64,000 nucleotides of DNA from Porticoccus sp041395745 (GTDB lineage Bacteria > Pseudomonadota > Gammaproteobacteria > Pseudomonadales > Porticoccaceae). The notes under the pieces are model-generated. The model did no database searches and was not told the DNA's origin. It saw only the letters and a program-made list of their open reading frames with translations. A program made the translations under genes and the position numbers. Shown piece after piece: positions 53,570 through 63,512 of the stretch. Each line of letters opens with the position of its first letter. Position 1 is the stretch's first letter. The DNA lies in the NCBI GenBank assembly GCA_041395745.1, contig JAWKZV010000001.1, positions 852,274-916,273 of the forward strand. The letters run 5' to 3'.

Positions 53570-53923
53570 TTATTTCACCGTGATTTGTCCACGGTACATC
53601 TGCATCTGACAATGAAACGCATACTCGCCGGATGACATTGCTGGCAGCTGAATGGTCTTCAGTTTATTCAACGGCAAAGTGTCGCTGATTTGCAGTTCGG
53701 GGATCAATAAAGTCTCAGAACAGGGTGATTGATCTTTGCGCATAAATTTAATTTCAAATGGTGCTCCAGCTGGCACCTTAATGCGCGAAGGCGAATAGGT
53801 ACCGTTTTCCACAGTTATCACCAGATCGTTTTCACCCAACTCGGCTTCTTTCGGCTTGTAGAGCCAGAACCACCACACAATCAGTGCAATTAGCGCCAAA
53901 CCCGCAATATTAATAATCATCAT
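53570..53923 (-). CDS. Cupredoxin-domain membrane-anchored protein
   Basis: A 117-residue protein with an N-terminal membrane segment (I-I-N-I-A-G-L-A-L-I-A-L-I-V-W-W-F-W). A plastocyanin-like domain follows, with G-T-Y-S-P-S-R-I-K-V-P-A-G-A-P. Candidate copper ligands are the Cys in D-Q-S-P-C-S-E-T and the cluster A-F-H-C-Q-M-Q-M-Y. It lies 27 bases after the P-type ATPase gene and likely receives exported copper in the periplasm. Confidence 0.82.
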   Translation of the reverse strand: MMIINIAGLALIALIVWWFWLYKPKEAELGENDLVITVENGTYSPSRIKVPAGAPFEIKFMRKDQSPCSETLLIPELQISDTLPLNKLKTIQLPAMSSGEYAFHCQMQMYRGQITVK

Positions 53924-53950
53924 CGCAACGCCCTCTTCCCGACATTCTCA

Positions 53951-56281
53951 TTAGTGCTCCTGCGCTTTAAAGAAGCGCAGCCTATTAGCATTGGTTACAA
54001 CTGTCAGCGATGAAAACGCCATCGCCGCACCGGCAATCACCGGACTTAACAGCAAACCGAAAAATGGATACAACACCCCGGCTGCAAAAGGCACGCCGGC
54101 GACATTGTAAATAAAGGCGCCAAATAGATTTTGTTTGATATTTCGCAACGTAGCCTTGCTGACGGCAATGGCATCCGCCAGGCCATGTAACGAACCCCGC
54201 ATCAGTGTTATGTCGGCACTCTCAATGGCCACATCCGTACCGGTGCCGATAGCAAAACCGACATTGGCGATGGCCAGGGCCGGCGCATCGTTGATGCCGT
54301 CACCCGTCATGCCCACCACTTCCCCCTCCATTTGCAGTTCCTGCACTTTTTTGGATTTTTCTTCCGGCAGCACTTCAGCAAAGAATTCCTTGATACCGGC
54401 TTTTTCCGCTACCGCTTTGGCTGTGGCGCGGTTGTCGCCGGTGAGCATCACCACCCGAATACCGTTATGTTGCAAACGCTTGATGGCCGCTATGGAGTCT
54501 TCCTTAATCGGATCGGCCACAGCGATAATCGCTGCAAGTTGATTATCAATAGCGAAATACATCGGTGTTTTAGCCTCGGCGGCCAACGCCTGGGCCTTTT
54601 CGACAAAATCACCGAGCTCAATGGTGCGCTCGCGCATGAGCTTTTCATTGCCGAATAACAGTGTTTTTCCGTCCACCTCCGCCTGCACACCGTGGCCGGC
54701 AATGGCGTTAAAATTGGACACCTTGCCCATTTCGATCCCTCTTTCCTGAGCACTTTCAACAATAGCCATGGCCAACGGATGCTCAGAGCCGGATTCAAGC
54801 GTTGCTGCCAATCGCAACACCGCCTGCTCATCATACTCACCTGCCACCAACACATCCGTGACCTTCGGCGCGCCCAGGGTAATGGTGCCGGTTTTATCCA
54901 GAATCATCGCCGTTATCTTCGACGCGGTTTGCAGGGCTTCACCGTTGCGAATCAGGACGCCCGCCTCTGCGGCCTTACCCACACCCACCATCACCGACAT
55001 CGGCGTGGCCAGACCTAGCGCACAGGGACAGGCGATAATCAATACAGTCGTGGCCGATACTATGGCAAATGCCACCGCCGGTTCCGGTCCAAAATTAAGC
55101 CAGGTCAAGGCACTCACCACAGCAATAATCATCACCACCGGTACAAAATACGCCGAGATGACATCAGCCAAACGACCAATCGGCGGCTTGGAGTTTTGTG
55201 CGCGCTTGACCATATTGATGATTTGCGCCAGCGCCGTGTCTTTACCAACGCGGGTGGCTTTAAACAGAATTGAGCCGGATTTATTGATGGTGCCCGCCGC
55301 CACGGTATCGCCAGTGGCTTTTTCAACCGGCATCGGCTCGCCGGTGAGCATGGATTCGTCAATCGCCGTATGCCCTTCAACCACTTCACCATCGACGGGA
55401 ATTTTTTCACCTGGGCGCACGCGGACCACATCGTTCAGTAGAACCTGTTCGATAGCGATATCCAGTTCTTTGTCATCGCGAATAACCCGCGCCGTTTTCG
55501 CCTGCAATCCAATCAGGCGCTTAATAGCCTCAGAGGTACGACCGCGGGCTTTCAATTCCAGGGCAAGACCGAGATCGATTAAACCAATAATCATCGCGGT
55601 CGCCTCGAAATAGACATGGCGCGCCATTTCCGGCACCAAGTAAGGAACAAATACCACCACCATCGAATACACCCACGCCGTACCTGTGCCTAAAGCAATC
55701 AAGGTATCCATATTGGCCGAGTGATTTTTAAAGGATTGCCAGGCACCGACATAAAAGTGTTTGCCGGAGAACACCATCACCCCAAGCGTCAGTAATCCAA
55801 CAGCCAACCAGGCAATGCGCTCACCAGTGCTTGTTACCGTCATTTCGCCGACTACGATGCTGTAAATCATCAGCGGCACGCCCAGGCTGAGGGCGATGGT
55901 CATTTCCCGCATCAGTCGCTTGTAATATGCCCAATCAGCTTTTTCTTTTTCCGCCAATGCATCGTCTTCATTGTCAGCAAGGCTGATTTTCGCGTTATAC
56001 CCGGCGCCCTCAACGGCTTTTATCAATTGCTCGGCAGGCGCCGAACCCAACACGCTGACGGTTCGCTGAGCGAAATTCATTTCCGCGTTTTCCACACCCG
56101 GTATCGCTTTTAGGGCGGATTCGATTTTTCCCACACAGCTGGCACAACCAGCGCCTTCGATCATCAATTCCTGGCTTACCGCGCTGCCGCCATGAACATG
56201 ATGGTGGTGATGCTGGCCAGTTTCCGTACCTTCATGACAGGATGGATTGCCAGATTCCGTGTTTGTTGAACTCATATCCAT
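53951..56281 (-). CDS. copA: Copper-exporting P1B-type ATPase
   Basis: ATP-driven exporter of Cu(I) from cytoplasm to periplasm. The 776-residue protein starts with H-H-H-H-H-V-H (24-30) and one HMA domain with G-C-A-S-C (about 45). The P1B core has the translocation motif A-C-P-C-A-L-G-L-A-T-P, the phosphorylation site D-K-T-G-T-I-T, H-P-L-A-M-A-I and G-D-G-I-N-D-A-P-A. The CPC motif plus G-C-A-S-C indicates monovalent copper or silver. It is 23 bases after a small HMA gene in the merR-headed cluster. Distinct from the multicopper oxidase also named copA. Confidence 0.96.
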   Translation of the reverse strand: MDMSSTNTESGNPSCHEGTETGQHHHHHVHGGSAVSQELMIEGAGCASCVGKIESALKAIPGVENAEMNFAQRTVSVLGSAPAEQLIKAVEGAGYNAKISLADNEDDALAEKEKADWAYYKRLMREMTIALSLGVPLMIYSIVVGEMTVTSTGERIAWLAVGLLTLGVMVFSGKHFYVGAWQSFKNHSANMDTLIALGTGTAWVYSMVVVFVPYLVPEMARHVYFEATAMIIGLIDLGLALELKARGRTSEAIKRLIGLQAKTARVIRDDKELDIAIEQVLLNDVVRVRPGEKIPVDGEVVEGHTAIDESMLTGEPMPVEKATGDTVAAGTINKSGSILFKATRVGKDTALAQIINMVKRAQNSKPPIGRLADVISAYFVPVVMIIAVVSALTWLNFGPEPAVAFAIVSATTVLIIACPCALGLATPMSVMVGVGKAAEAGVLIRNGEALQTASKITAMILDKTGTITLGAPKVTDVLVAGEYDEQAVLRLAATLESGSEHPLAMAIVESAQERGIEMGKVSNFNAIAGHGVQAEVDGKTLLFGNEKLMRERTIELGDFVEKAQALAAEAKTPMYFAIDNQLAAIIAVADPIKEDSIAAIKRLQHNGIRVVMLTGDNRATAKAVAEKAGIKEFFAEVLPEEKSKKVQELQMEGEVVGMTGDGINDAPALAIANVGFAIGTGTDVAIESADITLMRGSLHGLADAIAVSKATLRNIKQNLFGAFIYNVAGVPFAAGVLYPFFGLLLSPVIAGAAMAFSSLTVVTNANRLRFFKAQEH

Positions 56282-56304
56282 ACTCCTGGTTTACTTGACA
56301 GCAA

Positions 56305-56625
56305 CTAGCGAATGAGCGTTGCGGGAAAACCCACACGATCCAACGCATCGGTAAGGTTTTTTGGTTCAACCACACCAATGACTGAAGCGATGCCCGTTAC
56401 CAAGTCCATCGACACTTCGCTAACCCCTGCAACGGATTTCAACGTCTGCTCGATACTTTTCACGCAACCACCGCAGCTGGCACCCTGAACCTGTAAACGA
56501 TGAAGAGGAAGAGACGTATCGCTAACGCTGCGGATATCACGGGCTTCAGCAGAAACGGATGATTTGCCGGCGCAGCAACAACCACCTCGGTGTAGATTCG
56601 CACTTGGCGTTTTGTGTGTATTCAT
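56305..56625 (-). CDS. Small HMA-domain protein (CopZ-like)
   Basis: A 106-residue protein with an N-terminal cysteine cluster G-G-C-C-C-A-G-K. An HMA domain follows with G-A-S-C-G-G-C-V-K-S-I-E-Q-T-L (about 50-64) and the usual V-S-E-V-S-M-D-L. It probably carries Cu(I) to the ATPase. Its extra CCC motif is uncommon in CopZ. It overlaps the MerR-type gene by an ATGA junction. Confidence 0.82.
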   Translation of the reverse strand: MNTHKTPSANLHRGGCCCAGKSSVSAEARDIRSVSDTSLPLHRLQVQGASCGGCVKSIEQTLKSVAGVSEVSMDLVTGIASVIGVVEPKNLTDALDRVGFPATLIR

Positions 56626-57023
56626 AACCTATCCTCAGCAGTGAATTCTTCGATCAGATGGCAAAGCATATGGCCCGTTGGCGCCTTATCCGGCTTTTGA
56701 CTCCACTCCAACACAGCCTGTTGCATGCGATCCCGCAATTTCGACGTTTCCCTAAGCTGTCGCTCGGTTTCATGCAGGCGCTGATCAATCAAGCGACGCA
56801 CCGTTGGGCAAGGAGACTTTCTTGTCCGCATGGGTGAATCTCTAGTGGGTGTCAATCAACTGTCGGGCACTTAGCACGAACCGTAAGCGATTAACATCTT
56901 TATCACTGTATTCCCGGTAACCATTGGCCTTGCTTTTTGTTGGATTCAAAATCTTGATCCGGGTATAAAACCGCACCGTGTCTGCTGTAACTTTAACAGC
57001 CTGGCAACCTCAATTACCTTCAT
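56622..57023 (-). pseudogene. MerR-family copper-island regulator, several frameshifts
   Basis: The ATG at 57023 gives M-K-V-I-E-V-A-R-L-L-K, then one A is missing in the AAA run 56992-56994. The next frame continues V-T-A-D-T-V-R-F-Y-T-R-I-K-I-L-N-P-T and N-G-Y-R-E-Y-S-D-K-D-V-N-R-L-R-F. A stop and further small shifts follow around 56820-56845, then S-P-C-P-T-V-R-R-L-I-D-Q-R-L and G-H-M-L-C-H-L-I-E-E-F. Together they form a normal ~134-residue regulator of the type found before copA ATPases. Cysteines in S-P-C-P and L-C-H are probable copper ligands. Broken by error or decay. Confidence 0.8.
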
Positions 57024-57157
57024 CTGCCCTCCTCTGATCCGGTCTAGGTAGTTGGAACATATCTAAACACCACTCAGGTTTGGATCTTGATCTGAAATCA
57101 ATCACCAGTCTTAAACCTTGTTGATACACCGAGCTTTTTCACCGAGCGTTAGTAGAG

Positions 57158-57188
57158 GTTATACACCTGTGTCCATGGCACAGGTCAA
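57158..57188 (-). promoter_or_regulatory. CueR/MerR-type promoter of the regulator-ATPase cluster
   Basis: On the minus strand TTGACC (57183-57188), a 19-base spacer and TATAAC (57158-57163). A perfect dyad ACCTGTG-N7-CACAGGT (57165-57185) fills the spacer, matching the CueR layout ACCTtCC-N7-GGaAGGT. Confidence 0.85.
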
Positions 57189-57370
57189 GCCATTTTGTCT
57201 CGGGCATACCGGCTTATGTCTACAAGGATCAAGTAGTACAGCACCCAGTCGGCCAGGCATTTCCACTGGCGATTTCCTTCACCACGATATCCCCCCGACA
57301 TTGACAATTTTGACCGAGACTGGCCCGCTGACCATGCTAAGGCCGTGATCCTGACGCCCGGATGACGTTA

Positions 57371-57390
57371 GAATTACATTTAGGTAATGC
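57371..57390. promoter_or_regulatory. CopR-like box beside the cusA 3' end
   Basis: GAATTACATTTAGGTAATGC matches GGATTACA-N4-TGTAATCC at 13 of 16 defined positions, followed by a further half site ATGTAAT (57393-57399). It would act on the leftward merR-ATPase cluster. Confidence 0.5.
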
Positions 57391-57447
57391 TTATGTAATC
57401 TTCCCGGATAGAATGAAAACCGCGTCGAAGGAAGTCCAGCAGCGGCT

Positions 57448-60400
57448 TCATTCCCGTCGCTTCATTTTTTCAACCCTCAAAGTTCCTTGCCTCCACAACA
57501 GGTAAATGGCAGGAAGTACCAGCAAGGTCAAAACGACTGCGCTCAACATTCCCCCAACCATAGGCGCCGCAATCCGACTCATAACTTCCGAGCCGGTACC
57601 CGTGCCGTACATAATGAGTAACAGCCCCACGATAATCGCAGCCGCCGTCATCATCACGGGTCTTGCCCTTAGGCCGGCACCGTGCAACTTTACCGCGTGG
57701 CGCAATGTTTCCTTTCGGTTCAACACCTTTCTGCTCACACTCTTCCAGCAACTGGCGATAAGCCTGATTGAGGTACACCAGCATAATGACGCCGATTTCT
57801 ACGGCTACACCAGCCAGCGCGATAAAACCGCCGACCGCGACGGAGAAGTTGTAGCCGAGCAGGTACATCAACCAGATTGAGCCCACCATAGTAACGGCAG
57901 AGTTCCCATGATGATCGCGACCTCGGCAACGCTGCGAAAATTGAGATACAGCAGTACGATAATGATGCCCAGCGTAAGAGGTATCACGTAAGTGAGTTTT
58001 TCTTTCGCTCTTAACATGTATTCGTACTGCCCGGACCAGTTCAGTGAATAGCCCGCTGGCAGCTCGATCTGATCGGCCACCACGGCCATGGCCACTTTAC
58101 GTAACTGCCAATATCCACGCCATCGATATCAACAAGGTCCAGCCATTTGAGGCGGGCATTCTCGCTCTTGATGGCAGGTGGACCATCCTCCACATAAACA
58201 CGAGCGACATCCCCCAATGCAATGCGCTGGCCACTGGTTGTTACAATAGGCAGCAAGGCCAGTTGTTCCGGCGAGTTACGATAGTCCTGCGGATAACGCA
58301 GATTGACGGGATAACGCTCCAACCCTTCGATTGTCTGCGCGACGTTCATGCCGCCGATAGCAGTGGCCACCACCTGCTGCACGTCAGCGATATTGAGACC
58401 ATAACGCGCTGCCTTTTCCCGCTGAATATCCACCTTGATATAACGGCCACCCGCTACTCATCCCGGAATATACTGAGGCTGTGCGGAGTACATCTTTGAG
58501 CACCTGTAACCAAACGCTTGCCAACGTTTTTCGATCTCCTTGAGGTCGGGGTAATACACCTTAATACCCACCGGGGTTTAATACCCGTGGCCAGCATGTC
58601 GATACGGGTTTTGATGGGCATCACCCAGGCATTGGTCAGCCCAGGAAATTTCTGGAAACATCCAGTTCTTTTTCAGCGATTCCGTGGTCATGCCATCGCG
58701 CCACTCCTCTCTCGGTTTCAACTGGATAAAGGTTTCAACCATCGTCAGCGGCGCCGGGTCAGTGGCCGTTCTGCCCGACCGATTTTGCCGAATACGCTTT
58801 TCACTTCGGGCACCGTGGCAATCAACTGTCGGTCTGTTGCAGGATCTCCCGCGCTTTACCTATGGACAGTCCAGGATAGGTGGTGGGCATATACATCAAA
58901 TCGCCCTCATCAAAGGGGGGGATAAATTCGCTACCTATCTGGCTGACTGGCCAAAACCCGATAACCGTAATCACCAGGGCTAACACGAGCGTGGATTTGG
59001 GTAATTGAGCACAGTTTTAAGCGCAGGCATATACACGCCAATCAACGCGCGATTGAGTGGATTTTTGTGCTCGGGCAATACTTTGCCACGAATAAAATAG
59101 CCCATCAGCACGGGCACCAGCGTTACCGCTAATCTGGCGCTTGCGGCCATGGCATAGGTTTTGGTGAATGCCAGTGGCGAGAACATTCGCCCTTCCTGGG
59201 CTTCCAGAGTGAACACCGGCACAAAACTCACGGTGATAATCAGCAGACTGAAAAATAGCGCAGGGCCGACTTCGGCAGCGGATTCCTCCACCACCTGCCA
59301 GCGGTTTCGTTGGTAAGTGCTTTCCCTTGCAACACAAGGCGTTCCATATGCTTGTGCATGTTTTCGATCATGACAATGGCGCCGTCGATCATGGCGCCGA
59401 TGGCAATGGCAATCCCGCCTAACGACATGATATTGGCGTTGAGCCCTTGCGCATGCATGACAATAAAGGCGACCAGAATACCCACTGGCAGACTGACAAT
59501 GGCCACTAGGCTGGAGCGCACATGGAACAAAAACGCCATGCATACCAGTGCCACGACGATGAACTCTTCCAGCAACTTGTGCCACAGGTTTTCCACGGCG
59601 CGCTCAATCAGGCCGGAACGATCATAGACCGTCACGACTTCACACCCTCTGGCAACCCGGCTTTAAGCGTTTCCGGCAGCACGACGCCAGCAATGGTTTT
59701 TGCGCATTCTCGCCAAAACGCATGACCACGATGCCGCCGACCGTTTCACCTTCGCCATTGAGTTCGGCAATGCCCCGGCGCATCTGCGGCCCGACGTCGA
59801 TGTCCGCCACATCCTTTTAACAGTGGGGGTGCCGTTGACGTTCAGGCCCAAAGGGATATTGGCCAGATCATCACGCCCCTGGATGTAGCCCGATGCTGCA
59901 CCATATATTCCGCCTCGGCCATTTCCACCACCGACGCCCCGACCTCCTAGTTGCACCCCGCTGGATCGCCATTTGGATATGGGACAGCGGGATGTTGAGG
60001 CCCGTAACTTATCCGGGTGAACCCTGACCTGATATTGCTTCACCATGCCACCCAAGGCGGAAACTTCCGACACGCCGGGAACCGTTTGCAGCTCGTATTT
60101 CAGAACCAGTCCTGCAGGCTGCGCAGCTTGCTGTGCTGGCCTGTACGATCCACCAAGGCGTAGAGATAGACCCAGCCCACACCGGTGGCATCCGGCTAAT
60201 TGCGGCCTGGCATTGGGCGGCAAAGTGGGTGCCACCTGCGACAGGTATTCCAGCACCCGCGAACGCGCCAGTGGCATCAGTATCCTCATCAAAAATCACG
60301 TAGACATAGGAGTCGCCAAAGGAGTAGCCGCGTACGGTAACCGCACCCGGTACCGATAACATGGTGGTGGTCAGCGGATAGGTGACCTGATCTTCCACCA

Positions 60401-60578
60401 CCTGCGGCGCCTGCCCCGGATAACTGGTTTTGATAATCACCTGCACGTCCGACAAATCGGGAATGGCATCTACCGGCGTGTTTTTCAGGGACCAACCGCC
60501 GACCCCTACCAGAATCAGGGTGGCCAGCAGCACAAAAAAGCGGTTTTGGACAGACCAGCGGATAATACCTTCAATCAT
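57448..60578 (-). pseudogene. cusA: CusA-type copper/silver RND pump, many frameshifts
   Basis: Inner-membrane pump of the Cus copper/silver system. From the ATG at 60578 it reads M-I-E-G-I-I-R-W-S-V-Q-N-R-F-F, P-D-L-S-D-V-Q-V-I-I-K-T and Y-S-F-G-D-S-Y-V-Y-V-I-F. It continues through pieces in all three frames, such as Y-E-L-Q-T-V-P-G-V-S-E-V, A-I-A-I-G-A-M-I-D-G-A-I-V-M-I, A-L-A-G-V-A-V-E-I-G-V and V-L-P-A-I-Y-L-L-W-R. The total span equals about 1,043 codons, full family length, so nothing large is missing. About ten small indels would be needed, dense compared with the rest of the window. Consensus error or recent decay are both possible. Confidence 0.88.
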
Positions 60579-62167
60579 GGCTTGTCCTCCCCGTTGCGCT
60601 GGCCTTGATCCATATCCATCGCATCATGGCTCATACCCTGATGCTGGCTGTTGTCCATGGATTGCCCGCCCCCCTCCCTGGGTGCCTCTTCGGACACCTG
60701 TTCCAGTCGATGGATCTGGCTGATCACGTAGTGGTTGTCCCCTTTCCATGAATCTCCATACCTTCATGCCGGGTTCAGCCACCCAGATCACCGCAGGGTC
60801 CACAGTAAAATCCATCGTCATGGCCGGCCATTGCCAGGCATCGATGGGGTCGTTAGGCCAGCTTGAGCGTCCCGGTGTTCGACCATGACGCCTTCAATAC
60901 GGGCGCAAACTGATACCGATGCCGGTGTTCCAGGCTGGGTATCGTCATCCGGAGCTGTGGTTCATGCGACGAAAATCCGAGGTCTTGCTGGATTCGGAAT
61001 CAATCAAAAGAATTGCTTTTGGAAGTCACAAGCTGGTCGCCCTCGTTGAGCCCCGACAGAATCTCCACGGTTCCTCGCCAATCCGCCCCACCTCGACGGC
61101 GATGGACTTAAAGCGCCCGTCACCTTTAGCCAACACGACCACGCGTTGACTACCCGTGCGAATCAGTGCTTCACGGGGAATGAGCAACGCCTCCCGAGCG
61201 GGTTGTGTCGCTATCGTCATTTGCGCAAACATACCCGGTCGCAGGTAGCCGTCTGGGTTGTCGAATCGTACCCGCACAGGCTGTTCGAGTCTGGGTATTC
61301 AGTAGCGGGTAGATATAGTCAACCGATGCCAGACCGGTAGTGCGCGAATAATCAGTACATGCGCACTGCATCGCCCTCCCGGCCACGCTCATGACCTGAC
61401 GCTCGAACACTTCTCTATGACCCAGATATGTTCCAGCTGCCCGATGGCCATCATTTCCATACCAGGTTTCACAAACATGCCTTCACGGACCATAGATTGT
61501 CCAATACGCCGGATTGCGGGGCCTTGATGGTGATGGTCTGACTGACCTTTGCGGATTTTTTCAGTCGGTGGATCTCCGATTCCGGCACCTGTAAAGCCGA
61601 CAGCCGCTCCATGGCAGCAGTGATTAGTGTTGGGTTATTTCGCTTTAATGCCAGCAACAGTTCTTCCTGGGCATTGACCAGGGTAGGCGAATATAAGGCA
61701 TAGAGCGGTTCGCCTTGAGTGACCGGATCTCCGGCGGCTTTAACATGGAGTTTTTCAATCCAGCCTTCTACCCGTGGATGAATGTGAACAAGACGGTCTT
61801 CATCATATTGCACATAGCCCACGGTATTGACAGAGACGTCCAGCTGCCCCCGAGTGGCAGGCGCTGTACGTACGCCGAGGTTGTTGACCACATCGGGAGA
61901 GATGGTGACCTTGCCAATCTCCTGATCGCCGCCCGCGTCTTTATACACAGGTATCAGATCCATCCCCATAGGGGATTTACCCGGATTATCGCGCTTATAA
62001 TTGGGGTCCATCGGCGCGACCCAGTAGAGTGGTTTTTTCTCGGCAGCAACGTCATCACTGCCTGTGGTCTCTTTCATACGCCATAGGGCCGAGTAGTGCG
62101 CAAGGGTCGCTGTCGCAATCAACAAGGCAACTGTAATGAAAAAAGATTTATTCAATTGAATCTTCAT
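60575..62167 (-). pseudogene. cusB: CusB-type adaptor fused to a CusF-like domain, frameshifted
   Basis: Periplasmic adaptor of the Cus pump. The first 232 residues are in one frame: a signal/anchor (F-F-I-T-V-A-L-L-I-A-T-A-T-L), a heavy-metal-binding segment Y-W-V-A-P-M-D-P-N-Y and P-M-G-M-D-L-I-P-V-Y, then the lipoyl/hairpin part. Later frames give R-V-R-F-D-N-P-D-G-Y-L-R-P-G-M-F. Near the end comes a CusF-like piece, W-P-A-M-T-M-D-F-T-V-D-P, then M-S-H-D-A-M-D-M-D-Q. Full span is about 530 codons. It overlaps cusA and cusC by ATGA-type junctions. Several indels break it. Confidence 0.87.
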
Positions 62168-63501
62168 GGGGTTAATCCTTCAGCGTGTTCTCTGCTGGTG
62201 GCGGGAAACGGTTCTGAACCATTTTTGGACAAGAGGTAATTCAACTCGGCAATCATCTTCAGCCGATCAATCCTGATCGTTAAAAAGTCGATCTTGGCAT
62301 TTAACTCAGCAATGCGAGCGCGCACCGCTTCGGCAAAGTCGCCGTCGTCGTTGTTGTAGGCGGCCAGGGCAGCTTCGGCCTGCTCTGACATTTGCGGCAA
62401 TAACTGCTCGGCGTAGAGCGCGCGACGATCATTCAGACGCTGTAGCTGGACCAAGGCCGTATCCAGGTCCGCCATCAGCTTTCGCGCCATCAGTAACTTG
62501 TCAGTTTTCAAGGCCTCGGCCCGAGAAGTGGCCGCACTGACGTCTTTATCCTGTCGCTTGCCGGTGAAAAGCGGCAGGTCAAAGGTCACACCGACAGAGA
62601 ACAAATCAGCGCGGTCGCGACCCATGGGATCATCGTCCCTATAGCCGTATTGGGCGGAAAGACCCCACTCAGGTTTATATTTCTGGCGCGCTAATTCGAC
62701 CCCGGTCTCCATTGCATCAATACGCTGATCAAGTGCCAGCAAGAGTGGGTGCCGATTGACCTGTTCATAGAGCCAACGATCACTATCCGGCTGACTTCCC
62801 ACCGACGTCGGCTCATCACCGTACTGACTGGGCACAAGCTGCGCTAACGGCAGACGGGCGCGACCGCCGACCCACTCGGATAAACGCTGCTGTGCTGACT
62901 CCGACTGTTGCCGCAGCACCGTCAAACGATCGTCCAACCGGGTAAGCTCCAATTGGGCCCGGATAATATCCTGCTGGCGGGCACGTCCCAGTGCCGACGA
63001 ATAGCTCGCTTTGGTTGCATCCACCAAATGTTCAAACAGCGAGCGATCCCGCTCAATCAATCGAATGCTCTCCTGGGCCCTGAATGCTTCCAGCCACAGC
63101 TGCGAGACAGTAGCCGCTACCTTGGCCTGGCGATTCTGCCTGAGCAATGGCTCCTGTTCCGCCAACTCCTGTTTCTGACGGCTGGACAGCGCCAGACTAT
63201 CGCCGCGAGGAAACATCTGACTAACACCTACAGTGAGCTGCGTCATAGGCTCCTGGTTGATATCGAAGCTATCGGTAGGAAAGTTAGCCGCCATCAGGCT
63301 GACCTTGGGGTCTGGCAGCGTCGATGCTGAAATTGATTCGCTGGTCAAAGCGTCTTCGCGATGCCGGCTACCGTTCAGCCAGGGATCCGTGGCAATGGCA
63401 TGGGCGATGGCCTCATCCAGACTCAACGTATTAGCCGGGCTCTGCGCAAATACAGGAAGCCCCACCAGCAAAAACAATAAAAATACCCATTGAATGTTCA
63501 T
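62164..63501 (-). CDS. cusC: TolC-family outer-membrane protein of the Cus system
   Basis: Outer-membrane channel for the CusBA pump. The 445-residue protein has a signal peptide (V-F-L-L-F-L-L-V-G-L-P-V-F-A) and two OEP repeats: D-E-A-I-A-H-A-I-A-T-D-P-W-L at the start, and long coiled-coil stretches (S-A-Q-Q-R-L-S-E-W-V; L-M-A-D-L-D-T-A-L-V-Q-L). It is intact, unlike its partners cusB and cusA. Its stop overlaps the cusB start. Confidence 0.92.
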   Translation of the reverse strand: MNIQWVFLLFLLVGLPVFAQSPANTLSLDEAIAHAIATDPWLNGSRHREDALTSESISASTLPDPKVSLMAANFPTDSFDINQEPMTQLTVGVSQMFPRGDSLALSSRQKQELAEQEPLLRQNRQAKVAATVSQLWLEAFRAQESIRLIERDRSLFEHLVDATKASYSSALGRARQQDIIRAQLELTRLDDRLTVLRQQSESAQQRLSEWVGGRARLPLAQLVPSQYGDEPTSVGSQPDSDRWLYEQVNRHPLLLALDQRIDAMETGVELARQKYKPEWGLSAQYGYRDDDPMGRDRADLFSVGVTFDLPLFTGKRQDKDVSAATSRAEALKTDKLLMARKLMADLDTALVQLQRLNDRRALYAEQLLPQMSEQAEAALAAYNNDDGDFAEAVRARIAELNAKIDFLTIRIDRLKMIAELNYLLSKNGSEPFPATSREHAEGLTP

Positions 63502-63512
63502 CGTTATATGTC

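Larger units (their letters stand above)
57024..57447. other. Regulatory intergenic region between merR and cusA
   Basis: About 420 bases without a convincing gene. It holds a MerR-type promoter (57158-57188) and a CopR-like box (57371-57390). A forward reading of 76 codons (57118-57348) shows no family resemblance, so I do not call it. Confidence 0.6.

Noticed and set aside
54768..55613. Forward reading of 281 codons
   Set aside because: Antisense to the copper ATPase.
57118..57348. Forward reading of 76 codons between merR and cusA
   Set aside because: Overlaps the MerR-type promoter, has no ribosome site and no family resemblance.
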